Below, piece by piece: positions 37,556-46,089 of a stretch of DNA of 64,000 nucleotides. The notes under the pieces are model-generated. The model was not told the DNA's origin. It saw nothing but the letters and a program-made list of their open reading frames with translations, and did no database searches. How positions within the stretch are numbered: position 1 is the stretch's first letter; each line of letters starts with the position of its first letter. Source of the stretch: Rhizobium mongolense subsp. loessense (GTDB lineage: Bacteria > Pseudomonadota > Alphaproteobacteria > Rhizobiales > Rhizobiaceae); NCBI RefSeq assembly GCF_900099775.1, contig NZ_FMTM01000001.1, positions 1,364,001 through 1,428,000 of the forward strand, written 5' to 3'. The translations under genes were made by a program, and so were the position numbers.

Positions 37556-39159
37556 TATGCTTCCTGCTCGGCAGCGTCGGCTTCGACGACTTCAGCGTCC
37601 TTCGCAAGGTCCTCTTCGGTAATCCAGCCGGCAGCAAGGCGTGCCTGGACGACCATCTGCTCGGCCTCGACACGTGAAACGTCGAACTTCGAAAAGAGGC
37701 CTTCAAACTTCTTGGTTTCGCCATTCTTGCGCTCTGTCCAGCCGACGAGATCGTCCGCCGCGCAGCCTGCGAAATCTTCCAGCGTCTTGATGCCGTCTTC
37801 GCCAAGCGCAACCATCATCTGGGCGGTCATACCGTCGATCTGACGCAATTCGTCGGAAACGCCGAGCGCCTTGCGCTTCTCGTCCATTTCCGCTTCGAGC
37901 TTCTCGAGATATTCGCGAGCACGCTGCTGGATTTCCTGCGCCGTCTCTTCGTCGAAGCCGTCGATCGACGAAATTTCGTCGAGGTCGACGTAGGCGAGCT
38001 CTTCAACGGCGGCAAAGCCTTCGGAAGCCAGAACCTGGCCGACCATTTCGTCAACGTCGAGCGCATCCATGAAGAGGTTGGTACGTTCGTTGAATTCCTT
38101 CTGACGGCGCTCGGATTCTTCGGCTTCCGTCATGATGTCGATATCCCAGCCGGTCAGCTGCGACGCGAGGCGCACGTTCTGACCGCGACGGCCGATCGCC
38201 AGCGAAAGCTGCTCGTCGGGAACCACGACTTCAATGCGTTCTGCATCTTCGTCGAGAACGACCTTGGCGACTTCAGCCGGCTGCAACGCGTTGACGACGA
38301 AGGTCGCCGGGTCCTGCGACCAGGGAATGATGTCGATCTTTTCGCCCTGAAGCTCGCCAACGACGGCCTGGACGCGCGAACCGCGCATACCGACGCAGGC
38401 ACCGACCGGATCGATCGAGCTATCGTTCGAGATGACAGCGATCTTGGCACGCGAACCCGGGTCGCGGGCGACCGAGCGGACCTGGATGATGCCGTCGTAG
38501 ATTTCCGGCACTTCCATGGTGAAGAGCTTGACCATGAATTGCGGATGCGTGCGCGACAGGAAAATCTGCGGACCGCGCTGTTCGCGGCGGACGTCATAGA
38601 CATATGCGCGAACGCGGTCGCCGTAGCGGACGTTTTCGCGCGGGATCATTTCGTCACGGCGGATGATACCTTCGCCACGGCCGAGATCGACGATGACGTT
38701 GCCGTATTCGACGCGCTTGACAGTACCGTTGACAATTTCGCCGACGCGATCCTTGAATTCGTCGAACTGCCGGTCACGCTCGGCTTCGCGAACCTTCTGG
38801 ACGATGACCTGCTTGGCCGACTGGGCGGCAATACGGCCGAAATCCATCGGCGGCAGCGGATCGGCGATGAAGTCGCCAAGCGCTGCGTCGGGGTTGCGGT
38901 CGCGGGCCAGCTCCAACGGGATCTGCGTGGAGTAGTCTTCTGCCTTCTCGACGACTTCGAGCAGGCGCTGCAGGCGAATTTCGCCGGTCTTCGGATTGAT
39001 ATCGGCGCGGATGTTCGATTCCGTGCCGTAACGGGAGCGCGCCGCCTTCTGGATCGCATCCGCCATCGCGGCAAGCACGATTTCGCGGTCGATGACCTTT
39101 TCGCGCGCCACTGCATCTGCGATCTGCAGAAGTTCGAGCCGGTTCGCACTAACTGCCAT
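37555..39159 (-). CDS. nusA: Transcription termination/antitermination factor NusA
   Basis: 534 residues. N-terminal RNAP-binding domain, S1 domain (GEIVNGTVKRVEYGNVIVDLG), then KH1/KH2 (RDPGSRAKIAVISNDSSIDPVGACVGMRG and LSLAIGRRGQNVRLASQLTGW) and a C-terminal acidic repeat region (EELAYVDLDEISSIDGFDEETAQEIQQ and a second weaker copy). It modulates pausing and termination at the RNA exit channel. Immediately downstream of rimP. Confidence 0.97.
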   Translation of the reverse strand: MAVSANRLELLQIADAVAREKVIDREIVLAAMADAIQKAARSRYGTESNIRADINPKTGEIRLQRLLEVVEKAEDYSTQIPLELARDRNPDAALGDFIADPLPPMDFGRIAAQSAKQVIVQKVREAERDRQFDEFKDRVGEIVNGTVKRVEYGNVIVDLGRGEGIIRRDEMIPRENVRYGDRVRAYVYDVRREQRGPQIFLSRTHPQFMVKLFTMEVPEIYDGIIQVRSVARDPGSRAKIAVISNDSSIDPVGACVGMRGSRVQAVVGELQGEKIDIIPWSQDPATFVVNALQPAEVAKVVLDEDAERIEVVVPDEQLSLAIGRRGQNVRLASQLTGWDIDIMTEAEESERRQKEFNERTNLFMDALDVDEMVGQVLASEGFAAVEELAYVDLDEISSIDGFDEETAQEIQQRAREYLEKLEAEMDEKRKALGVSDELRQIDGMTAQMMVALGEDGIKTLEDFAGCAADDLVGWTERKNGETKKFEGLFSKFDVSRVEAEQMVVQARLAAGWITEEDLAKDAEVVEADAAEQEA

Positions 39160-39218
39160 TGTCTTATCTCTCCGTCCTGGCCTTGCGGGTTCCCGTCCCT
39201 GGAGCCGTAGTTGATCGA

Positions 39219-39824
39219 TTATTCTTCGTCTTCCGCCTCGTTCTGGTTCGCTGCCTGCGCTTTCGCGGCCTTATCGGCGCGCAGCGCATCGCGAATCAGA
39301 TCGTCGGTCAGAATGAGCTTCGCATCGCTGAGCGCCGTGAAGGGAATGGTGACCTTCTGCTCTTCGCCATCGGCAACTTGGTCACGTTCGAGCGTGAAAC
39401 CATCCGCGCCCGCTTCGATGATCTTTCCGCGAAAGCGCTTGCGGTTGCCGATCATGATCGACGTTTCGCACTTCACAAGGTGCCCTTGCCAACGGGTGAA
39501 ATCGGATTTCCGCACCAAAGGACGGTCGATACCAGGCGAAGACACCTCCAGATGATACTCCCGATCGATCGGATCTTCCACATCAAGAACCGGAGAAATG
39601 GCCATCGAGACCTCTTCGCAGTCTTCGACGCTCATCGTGCCATTGTTGCGCTCTGCCATGATCTGCAGCGTAGCGCCGTTCTGGTTGAGCATGCGCACGC
39701 GGGTCAGGCGGAAGCCCATGCCGACGAGCACGGGTTCGATGATGTCGGCAAGGCGCTGGTCAAGCCCGGTTTCGGTAATCAACCTCGGCTCAAGTTCATT
39801 GTCTGCGTTCGTCGGATCCGACAA
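39219..39824 (-). CDS. rimP: Ribosome maturation factor RimP
   Basis: 201 residues from a TTG start with GAGGAG eight bases upstream; a TTG 18 bases earlier is the longer option and lacks this site. RimP motifs: [61 protein letters not shown]. It assists 30S assembly. First gene of the rimP-nusA-ylxR-infB-rbfA-truB operon, so the promoter should be in the 39825-40059 region. Confidence 0.95.
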   Translation of the reverse strand: MSDPTNADNELEPRLITETGLDQRLADIIEPVLVGMGFRLTRVRMLNQNGATLQIMAERNNGTMSVEDCEEVSMAISPVLDVEDPIDREYHLEVSSPGIDRPLVRKSDFTRWQGHLVKCETSIMIGNRKRFRGKIIEAGADGFTLERDQVADGEEQKVTIPFTALSDAKLILTDDLIRDALRADKAAKAQAANQNEAEDEE

Positions 39825-40059
39825 GCGATGCGCTCCTCGCAATTTTCATGCATTTAGGCGATCACGCTAATAAAAAAGAGCGGGTCCTTGCGGCCCACTC
39901 TTCATCGCACGATCAAGAATTTGAGTGGCATATAGGCCTGTTTTTACGAAATTGCAAGCTCTCGGCTCAAATGCGCCGCGGCGGCGCAATCGCGCCTAGC
40001 CACCGTCGAGCTTCATCATATATTGGAAGCCGAGGGAAATTTAGCAAGCGGGAGGAATC

Positions 40060-41691
40060 GTGCCATCCAATTCATCAACGCTGGCGCCGCTGAAGCATGA
40101 AACCTACCGCACAATCTGGTTCGCAAGCCTCGCCTCGAATTTCGGCGGGCTGATCCAGGCTGTAGGGGCCGCGTGGATGATGACGACCCTCACCGCTTCA
40201 CAGGACATGGTGGCACTGGTCCAGACCTCGACAGCGCTTCCCATAATGCTGTTCTCGCTCATCTCGGGCGCGCTCGCCGACAATTTCGACCGGCGGCAGG
40301 TGATGCTGACGGCGCAATTCCTCATGCTGGCCGTCTCGACGATCCTCACCGCCTGTGCCCTGCTCGGCTGGATCACGCCCTGGCTGCTCCTGTTTTTCAC
40401 CTTCCTGATCGGCTGCGGCACGGCGCTCAACAACCCCTCCTGGCAGGCCTCCGTCGGCGATATGGTGCCGCGGGCAGACCTGCCGAACGCGGTGACGCTG
40501 AACAGTATGGGTTTCAACATGACCCGCAGCGTCGGCCCCGCCATCGGCGGCGTCATTGTCGCGACGGCGGGTGCCGCCGCTGCCTTTATGGTGAATACGG
40601 TCAGTTATTTTGCGCTCATCTACGCACTCACGCGCTGGAAGCCATCGCTGCCCGCTTCCAGTCTCCCGCGTGAAAGCCTCGGGAGCGCGATCTCCGCCGG
40701 TCTTCGATATGTCTCGATGTCGCCCAACCTTGAAAAGGTACTGATCCGCGGCTTGATCTTCGGCGTGGGCGCGAGCTCGGTGCTCGCGCTTCTGCCGATC
40801 GTCGCAATCGATCTCGTCGCCGGCGGGCCACTGACCTACGGCTTCATGCTCGGCTCCTTCGGCATCGGCGCAATCGGCGGCGGGGCGCTCAATGCGCGGC
40901 TGCGCGAGATGTTCAGCAGCGAGACCATCATCCGCTACGCCTTTACCGGTTTTGCCATCAGCATGGTGATTGCCGCGGCGAGCCCGTTTGCCGTGCTCAC
41001 CTCGGCGGGGCTGCTCGTTTCCGGCGCGTGCTGGGTACTCGCGCTTTCGCTATTCAACACGATCGTGCAGCTTTCGACACCGCGCTGGGTCGTCGGCCGG
41101 GCGCTGTCGCTTTATCAGACGGTCACCTTCGGCGGCATTGCCGGCGGCAGCTGGCTTTGGGGTGTGGCCGCCGATCGCTTCGGCGTTTCGAATGCGCTTT
41201 ATGGTTCAGCCGCGGTGATGCTGCTCGGCATCGTTACCGGCCTTCGCTTCTCGATGCCGGCCTTTGCCTCGCTCAATCTCGACCCGCTCAACCGCTTCAT
41301 CGAGCCGGCGCTTGGGCTCGACATCACGCCCCGCAGCGGGCCGATCGTCATTCAGGTCGATTATCAGATCGGCGATAACGACCTGTCCGAATTCCTGAAA
41401 CTGATGGGGGAACGGCGGCGCATCCGAATCCGCGACGGCGCACGCAACTGGGCACTGATGCGCGACCTCGAAAATCCCGGCACCTGGACCGAAACCTATC
41501 ACACGCCGACATGGGTCGAGTACATCCGCCACAATCAGCGCCGCACGCAGGCCGATGCGGAAAACGCCGATCGCCTGCGCGCCCTCCACCGCGGCACGGC
41601 AGCGCCGCATGTTCACCGCATGATTGAGCGACAGACCATCCCGCCATCCGATGATGTGTTCCACAAGGCGCCCATCGATCTTCACCACTGA
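40060..41691 (+). CDS. MFS exporter of the EntS/MFS_3 type with a C-terminal soluble domain
   Basis: 543 residues from a GTG with GGGAGGAA upstream. Residues ~20-410 form about 12 membrane helices; ALADNFDRRQVMLTAQ is the loop 2-3 motif, and VGDMVPRADLPNAVTLNSMGFNMTRSVGPAIGG is typical of the EntS-like branch. The last ~110 residues (VIQVDYQIGDNDLSEFLKLM, DLENPGTWTETYHTPTWVEYIRHNQRRT) are soluble and match the antibiotic-monooxygenase-like tail found on many such proteins in Rhizobiales. It is followed after 9 bases by a GNAT gene. Confidence 0.9.
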   Translation: MPSNSSTLAPLKHETYRTIWFASLASNFGGLIQAVGAAWMMTTLTASQDMVALVQTSTALPIMLFSLISGALADNFDRRQVMLTAQFLMLAVSTILTACALLGWITPWLLLFFTFLIGCGTALNNPSWQASVGDMVPRADLPNAVTLNSMGFNMTRSVGPAIGGVIVATAGAAAAFMVNTVSYFALIYALTRWKPSLPASSLPRESLGSAISAGLRYVSMSPNLEKVLIRGLIFGVGASSVLALLPIVAIDLVAGGPLTYGFMLGSFGIGAIGGGALNARLREMFSSETIIRYAFTGFAISMVIAAASPFAVLTSAGLLVSGACWVLALSLFNTIVQLSTPRWVVGRALSLYQTVTFGGIAGGSWLWGVAADRFGVSNALYGSAAVMLLGIVTGLRFSMPAFASLNLDPLNRFIEPALGLDITPRSGPIVIQVDYQIGDNDLSEFLKLMGERRRIRIRDGARNWALMRDLENPGTWTETYHTPTWVEYIRHNQRRTQADAENADRLRALHRGTAAPHVHRMIERQTIPPSDDVFHKAPIDLHH

Positions 41692-41700
41692 GGCAATGCG

Positions 41701-42159
41701 ATGATCCACGCATTCCGAAAAGCCCGCGAAACCGATCTTATCGACATCATCCGGCTGCTTGCCGACGACGATATCGGCCAAGGCAGAGAGGTCGTCGCCA
41801 ATCCTGTCGATGGGCGCTATCAGACTGCCTTTGCCGCAATCGAGGCGGATAAAAACCAACTGCTGGCGGTTGCCGTGGACCAAAAGCATCACGTCGTCGG
41901 CTGTTTGCAGCTCTCGTTCATTCCCGGACTGTCGCGCATCGGCACGTGGCGCGGGCAGATCGAGAGCGTAAGGATTGCAAGGGACGCGCGCGGCAGCGGG
42001 CTAGGGACCGAATTTATCGAATGGGCGGTAGAGACATGCCGGGCGCGCGGCTGCAAGCTCGTGCAGCTCACCTCGGACAAATCCAGGGTGGATTCCATCC
42101 GCTTCTATGAAAAGCTCGGCTTTACTGCGAGCCATGAAGGGCTGAAGCGTAGCCTATAA
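41701..42159 (+). CDS. GNAT-family N-acetyltransferase
   Basis: 152 residues. The acetyl-CoA loop is visible in SVRIARDARGSGLGTEFIEWAVE and the C-terminal strand in CKLVQLTSDKSRVDSIRFYEKLGF. It follows the MFS gene and is probably co-transcribed with it. The substrate is unknown. Confidence 0.88.
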   Translation: MIHAFRKARETDLIDIIRLLADDDIGQGREVVANPVDGRYQTAFAAIEADKNQLLAVAVDQKHHVVGCLQLSFIPGLSRIGTWRGQIESVRIARDARGSGLGTEFIEWAVETCRARGCKLVQLTSDKSRVDSIRFYEKLGFTASHEGLKRSL

Positions 42160-42164
42160 GACGG

Positions 42165-43541
42165 TTACTTCAGCTTGCCCTTCATTGAAGCATCGGGAAA
42201 ACAGGTCGGTTGCATACCGTTCTTTTCCTGCCATTGTCCGATCGAACGGCGGGTCTTGTAGCCCGGCAAGCCGTCCGATCCGCCGACGTCGTAGCCTTGG
42301 CGCTCCAGTGCTTTTTGCATTGCTGCCACATCGGATCGCAGCATTTTGCCGACATCGCCCCAAGCACCCTGAAAGGCGCCAGAGCCATAAGCGATCCGAT
42401 CGGCGAGGTTGCCGATATAGAGCGCGTAGAGATCGGAGTTGTTGTATTCCTTGATGATGTAGAAGTTCGGCGTGACGATAAATTCCGGCCCATCCCGCCC
42501 CGCCGGCACAAGCATCATACCCGCAGCCTTCATTTCGCCGGGTGGAAAGCCCTTGCCGGACTTGCGATTGATGCCGAGCGACGCCCAGTGCGAAAGCGGC
42601 TGTGCGATATCCGGTCCTTCCTGCGCGCAGGAAACCGCCGCCGGGATCGTTACCTCGAAGCCCCAGTCACGATTTCGTTGCCAGCCTTTCTTGACAAGAT
42701 AGTTGGCTATGGATGCCAGTGTATCAGGTACGGACGTCCAGATATTGCGGTGCCCGTCGCCATCGAAGTCGACCGCATACTTCAGATAGCTGGTCGGCAT
42801 GAATTGCGGCTGGCCGAGCGCTCCCGCCCAAGAGCTCCTAAAGCCGGCCGGCGTCACGTCACCGCCATCGAGAATGTGAAGCGCCGCGATCAGCTCGACC
42901 CGGAACATTTCCTTGCGAGTCGACATAAAGGCCTTGGTCGCCAGCACCTCGATCGCCGAATTCGGGATCTTCGCCGCGCCGAAGCCCGTCTCACGGCCCC
43001 AGATCGCCAATACGATCGAGCCCGGCACGCCATAGGTCTTTTCGATGCGCTTCAGCGTCGAGGCATACTGTGAGGCAAAACCGCGTCCCGTTGCCGCCAG
43101 CTTCTTCAGCCGGTCCTCGTTGAAATACGGACCCGGCGAAGAAAACTCCGCCTGCGTCTGCTTGCGTTCTTTCGCCGGTGGGAATCCGGGAGGCGCAAGA
43201 TCGGGAAGACTCCAATTAAGCGCGATATCCTTAAATGCGGCTTGCAGCGTCTTTTCTGAAATGCCGGCCTTCTTCGCATCAGGGCCAAGGTCGCTGATGA
43301 TCCATTGCTGGAACTGTCTTTCCACCGCCGGCCTGTTCTGGGCAAGCGCAGGAAGAGGGAGGAGGGCGAGAAAACATGCAAAAGCGATGGCCCAACGGCA
43401 AATGCTGCTCCACTGCGCCCTGCTGGGCATCTCTCCCACAATGAGGGAGATGGGCAGGAAGCGGCCTCGCCGAGCTCCATCTGATCTACCCCCTCGTAAG
43501 GGGGATGTCACAAAGTGGCAGAGGGGGGTGTCGTCTCGCAT
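42165..43541 (-). CDS. Lytic murein transglycosylase (MltB family) with a repeat-derived N-terminal extension
   Basis: 458 residues from the ATG with GAGGAGGAAAA directly upstream, 9 bases after the recR stop. The secretion signal (ICRWAIAFACFLALLPLPALA) begins only at residue ~47. Residues 5-45 are encoded by a palindromic repeat element read in frame (listed separately). The mature part is an MltB-type domain with catalytic Glu in ILAIWGRETGFG, SSWAGALGQPQFMPTSYLKYAVDFDGDGHRN and a C-terminal peptidoglycan-binding domain (LRSDVAAMQKALERQGYDVGGSDG). It cleaves glycan strands in the periplasm. A later start at the internal ATG (residue 38) would keep a signal peptide without most of the repeat. 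Confidence 0.9.
   Translation of the reverse strand: MRDDTPLCHFVTSPLRGGRSDGARRGRFLPISLIVGEMPSRAQWSSICRWAIAFACFLALLPLPALAQNRPAVERQFQQWIISDLGPDAKKAGISEKTLQAAFKDIALNWSLPDLAPPGFPPAKERKQTQAEFSSPGPYFNEDRLKKLAATGRGFASQYASTLKRIEKTYGVPGSIVLAIWGRETGFGAAKIPNSAIEVLATKAFMSTRKEMFRVELIAALHILDGGDVTPAGFRSSWAGALGQPQFMPTSYLKYAVDFDGDGHRNIWTSVPDTLASIANYLVKKGWQRNRDWGFEVTIPAAVSCAQEGPDIAQPLSHWASLGINRKSGKGFPPGEMKAAGMMLVPAGRDGPEFIVTPNFYIIKEYNNSDLYALYIGNLADRIAYGSGAFQGAWGDVGKMLRSDVAAMQKALERQGYDVGGSDGLPGYKTRRSIGQWQEKNGMQPTCFPDASMKGKLK
43410..43530. repeat. Palindromic rhizobial repeat element inside a coding frame
   Basis: About 120 bases made of two hairpin arms: ATCCCCCTTACGAGGGGG near the transglycosylase start and ATCTCCCTCATTGTGGGAGA at the far end, joined by a less structured centre. 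The outer ends (CCCCCCTCTGCCAC and a GCAGGGCGCAGTGG-like end) are related in inverted orientation. This layout, with CCCCTCTG ends and GGGGGAGAT hairpins, resembles an abundant intergenic repeat family in Rhizobium genomes, as I recall. Its length keeps the reading frame of the transglycosylase open. Confidence 0.7.
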
Positions 43542-43550
43542 TTTTCCTCC

Positions 43551-44156
43551 TCAGATCGCAGTCCTTGCCCTCAAGGCAGCAGCCAGTGTCCCCTCGTCGA
43601 GGTAGTCGAGTTCACCGCCGACCGGCACGCCATGCGCGAGCCGCGTGATCTTCACGTCCAATCCCGTCAGCTGGTCCGTTATATAGTGCGCTGTGGTTTG
43701 CCCCTCGACGGTCGCGTTAACGGCGATGATGAGTTCGCGAATACCGCCTTCCCCGATGCGATCGATCAGCCCGCGAATGTTCAGGTCATCCGGCCCGACG
43801 CCATCGAGCGGCGAAAGCGTGCCGCCGAGCACATGATATGCTGCGTTCATTGCTGCGGCGCGTTCCAATGCCCACAGGTCGGAAACATCCTCAACGACGA
43901 TGATGACGGAGTGGTCGCGACGCTCGTCGGTGCAAACGGTGCAGGGATCGACGGTATCGACATTGCCGCAGCGCGAGCAGACCTTCACCTTGTCATAGGC
44001 CTCACCCATCGCGCTCGACAACGGTCCGAGCAGTTGGTCCTTCTTCTTGATCAGGTGCAGCGCCGCGCGCCGGGCCGAGCGAGGCCCGAGACCCGGCACC
44101 TTCGCCAGAAGCTGGATGAGTTTTTCGATTTCGGGGCCGGTGACTCGCTTTGTCAT
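43551..44156 (-). CDS. recR: Recombination mediator RecR
   Basis: 201 residues. Helix-hairpin-helix N-terminus ([20 protein letters not shown]), a C4 zinc finger ([16 protein letters not shown]), a Toprim domain ([18 protein letters not shown]) and the Walker-B-like end. With RecF/RecO it loads RecA on gapped DNA. recF is in this window but 15 kb away. In this genome recR is separated from dnaX-ybaB by a MOSC gene and a LysE gene. Confidence 0.96.
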   Translation of the reverse strand: MTKRVTGPEIEKLIQLLAKVPGLGPRSARRAALHLIKKKDQLLGPLSSAMGEAYDKVKVCSRCGNVDTVDPCTVCTDERRDHSVIIVVEDVSDLWALERAAAMNAAYHVLGGTLSPLDGVGPDDLNIRGLIDRIGEGGIRELIIAVNATVEGQTTAHYITDQLTGLDVKITRLAHGVPVGGELDYLDEGTLAAALRARTAI

Positions 44157-44211
44157 GTGCCGTTCTTAGCCCATATGTTGCCAAAACGGAATCGCGGAAA
44201 GAGTCGACCAA

Positions 44212-44844
44212 ATGATGAAAATACGCGCCGTCTGCACCGCCAATCCCGAGCGACTGCCCGGCAAGAAATACAAGACGGGGATCTACAAGCATGCCGTCAA
44301 GGGCGCCGTGATCATCGACTCCGAAGGTCTCGTCGGCGACGCCATTTGCAACCGCAAGCATCACGGCGGTGTCGATCAGGCCGTCTATCTCGAAGGATCG
44401 CTGACACTCGACTGGTGGGCGAGAGAGCTCCGGCGCCCGATCGAGCCCGGCACGTTCGGCGAAAATCTCGTGATCGATGGCCTCGACAACCGCGCAGTTT
44501 CAGTTGGCGACCGCTTGATAGCGGGCGAACTCGTTCTCGAGGCGACGTCGGCGCGCATTCCGTGCGCGACCTTCGCCGCAAGGATGGCTGATCCGAAATT
44601 CGTGAAGCGTTACACCAGGGCCAGCCGCCCCGGCATTTATTGCCGGGTTATCACTGGTGGGGTGGCGGAGGCCGGAATGCCCGTCGAATACGTGCCGTAT
44701 GGGGGTCAGAAGGTGACGATGCCCGAGATGCTCGCAACATTCGGCAAGTTGCTCTCCGCCGAGGACCGTGGGCGGTATCTCGCCGCGCCCATCCACTACA
44801 AGCTGCGCCACCTTCTGGAAGCGCAGCTCTCGGACGTGCAATGA
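44212..44844 (+). CDS. MOSC-domain protein (YiiM-like)
   Basis: 210 residues with the MOSC core: AVIIDSEGLVGDAICNRKHHGGVDQAVYL, EPGTFGENLVIDGLDNRAVSVGDRL and the conserved Cys in ARIPCATFAARM. MOSC proteins handle sulfur or molybdenum-cofactor-type sulfur transfer; YiiM relatives act on N-hydroxylated substrates. Divergent from recR. The next small gene starts with an ATGA overlap. Confidence 0.88.
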   Translation: MMKIRAVCTANPERLPGKKYKTGIYKHAVKGAVIIDSEGLVGDAICNRKHHGGVDQAVYLEGSLTLDWWARELRRPIEPGTFGENLVIDGLDNRAVSVGDRLIAGELVLEATSARIPCATFAARMADPKFVKRYTRASRPGIYCRVITGGVAEAGMPVEYVPYGGQKVTMPEMLATFGKLLSAEDRGRYLAAPIHYKLRHLLEAQLSDVQ

Positions 44845-45023
44845 TGGCGGTCATCCGGCTGCCAAGCACGCACCAGCACATACGCCCCTCCTTGAAGCAA
44901 TTTTACGAGATTCCGCAGGTGGTTGAGGTGCTGCGGCTGACGGGAGAGGCGGTTGCGATTTCGCTCGTTCTGCGCGGCGAACCGCCAAAGCCGATTGGTC
45001 GCGATTTGTCGCGACTGACCTAG
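44841..45023 (+). CDS. Small hypothetical protein, 60 aa, overlapping the MOSC gene
   Basis: The ATG overlaps the MOSC stop (ATGA, 44841-44844), which suggests coupling. The 60 residues (MMAVIRLPSTHQHIRPSLKQ, then FYEIPQVVEVLRLTGEAVAI, ending RDLSRLT) have a plausible mixed composition and no membrane segment or signal peptide. No family is recognised and no separate ribosome site is seen. Confidence 0.45.
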   Translation: MMAVIRLPSTHQHIRPSLKQFYEIPQVVEVLRLTGEAVAISLVLRGEPPKPIGRDLSRLT

Positions 45024-45098
45024 AACCGCTCCTGACCGGATTGGTCAGTCCGCTGCTTGTTGACGAAAGCGATGTTCTGGATTTCGCCCAGATGTGAC

Positions 45099-45710
45099 TC
45101 AGCGCATCGCGATTGCGACGGCGGCACCGGCCATGGTTCCGGCGCTGGCACGGTTTGCGATCCTGATCGCACGGCGGCTTTTCAGGAAGCCGCGGGCTTT
45201 TGCGGCAAGCAGTGCCCAGCTGACGTCGATCAGAATCAGTACGACGAACATGGTCGCGACGAGTTGTGTCCAGCCAACAATCGTCACCGAATGGATATCG
45301 ATGATCGAAGGCAGCAGGGCGACGTAGAACATCATGATCTTCGGATTGCCGAGCGTCACCGTCATGCCAGCAAAGAAGAGCTTTGTGGCGGATTGCGCTT
45401 CAGGCAGCTTTTCCTCGCTCGCATCATACGAGGCGAACCACATCTTCCAGGCGAGATAGAGCAGATAGCAGACACCGAGCCACTTGATGGCGACGAAGGC
45501 CAAATGGAAGGTTTCGGCAACGGCGGCAAGGCCAGCCACCGCGCAGGTCAGCCAAATCCCTTCGCCGATCCACATGGCGGCGAGGAATGGCAGAACATCA
45601 CGGGCGCCCTTCGACAATACGCGGGCGACAAGCGCCGCAACGCTCGGCCCCGGTGAACCGGCGGCCATGACGAGAGCGCCGGCAAAAACAATGAGACTGG
45701 TCAGCGTCAT
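45099..45710 (-). CDS. LysE/RhtB-family amino-acid exporter
   Basis: 203 residues, about six membrane helices. The family signature is GSPGPSVAALVARVLSKGARD near the N-terminus, then WLGVCYLLYLAWKMW. Amino-acid or homoserine-type export across the inner membrane is expected; the substrate is not evident. It is on the ybaB-dnaX strand but has its own leader (34 bases after ybaB). Confidence 0.92.
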   Translation of the reverse strand: MTLTSLIVFAGALVMAAGSPGPSVAALVARVLSKGARDVLPFLAAMWIGEGIWLTCAVAGLAAVAETFHLAFVAIKWLGVCYLLYLAWKMWFASYDASEEKLPEAQSATKLFFAGMTVTLGNPKIMMFYVALLPSIIDIHSVTIVGWTQLVATMFVVLILIDVSWALLAAKARGFLKSRRAIRIANRASAGTMAGAAVAIAMR

Positions 45711-45744
45711 CGGCGCTCTCCCCCCAGCTCGATCGCTGCAGAGC

Positions 45745-46068
45745 TCAGAACGGCATCTTGAAGCCGGGCGGGATCGGCAGACCGGCAGTCAGCGCCTTCG
45801 TCTTTTCGGCTGCAGCAGCTTCCGCCTTGTCCTTGGCATCCTTGTGGGCGGCAATGATCAGATCCTCGAGGATCTCGACATCGTCTTCCTTGAAGAGCGA
45901 CGGGTCGATCTTCAGGCTCTTGAGTTCGCCCTTGCCGCTCATGACAACGGTCACGAGACCGCCGCCCGCCTTTCCTTCAGCCTGGAGCTCGGCAATTTCC
46001 GCCTGCATCTGCTCCATCTTGGCCTGCATTTCCTTGACTTTGCCCATCATGCCCATGAGGTCGCGCAT
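45745..46068 (-). CDS. YbaB/EbfC nucleoid-associated protein
   Basis: 107 residues: [53 protein letters not shown] and an end rich in Ala/Lys ([14 protein letters not shown]). It is a DNA-binding dimer. Directly downstream of dnaX as in most bacteria, followed normally by recR; here a LysE gene, a small frame and a MOSC gene come between. Confidence 0.95.
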   Translation of the reverse strand: MRDLMGMMGKVKEMQAKMEQMQAEIAELQAEGKAGGGLVTVVMSGKGELKSLKIDPSLFKEDDVEILEDLIIAAHKDAKDKAEAAAAEKTKALTAGLPIPPGFKMPF

Positions 46069-46089
46069 CGTCTGGTTCCTTCTTCAACT

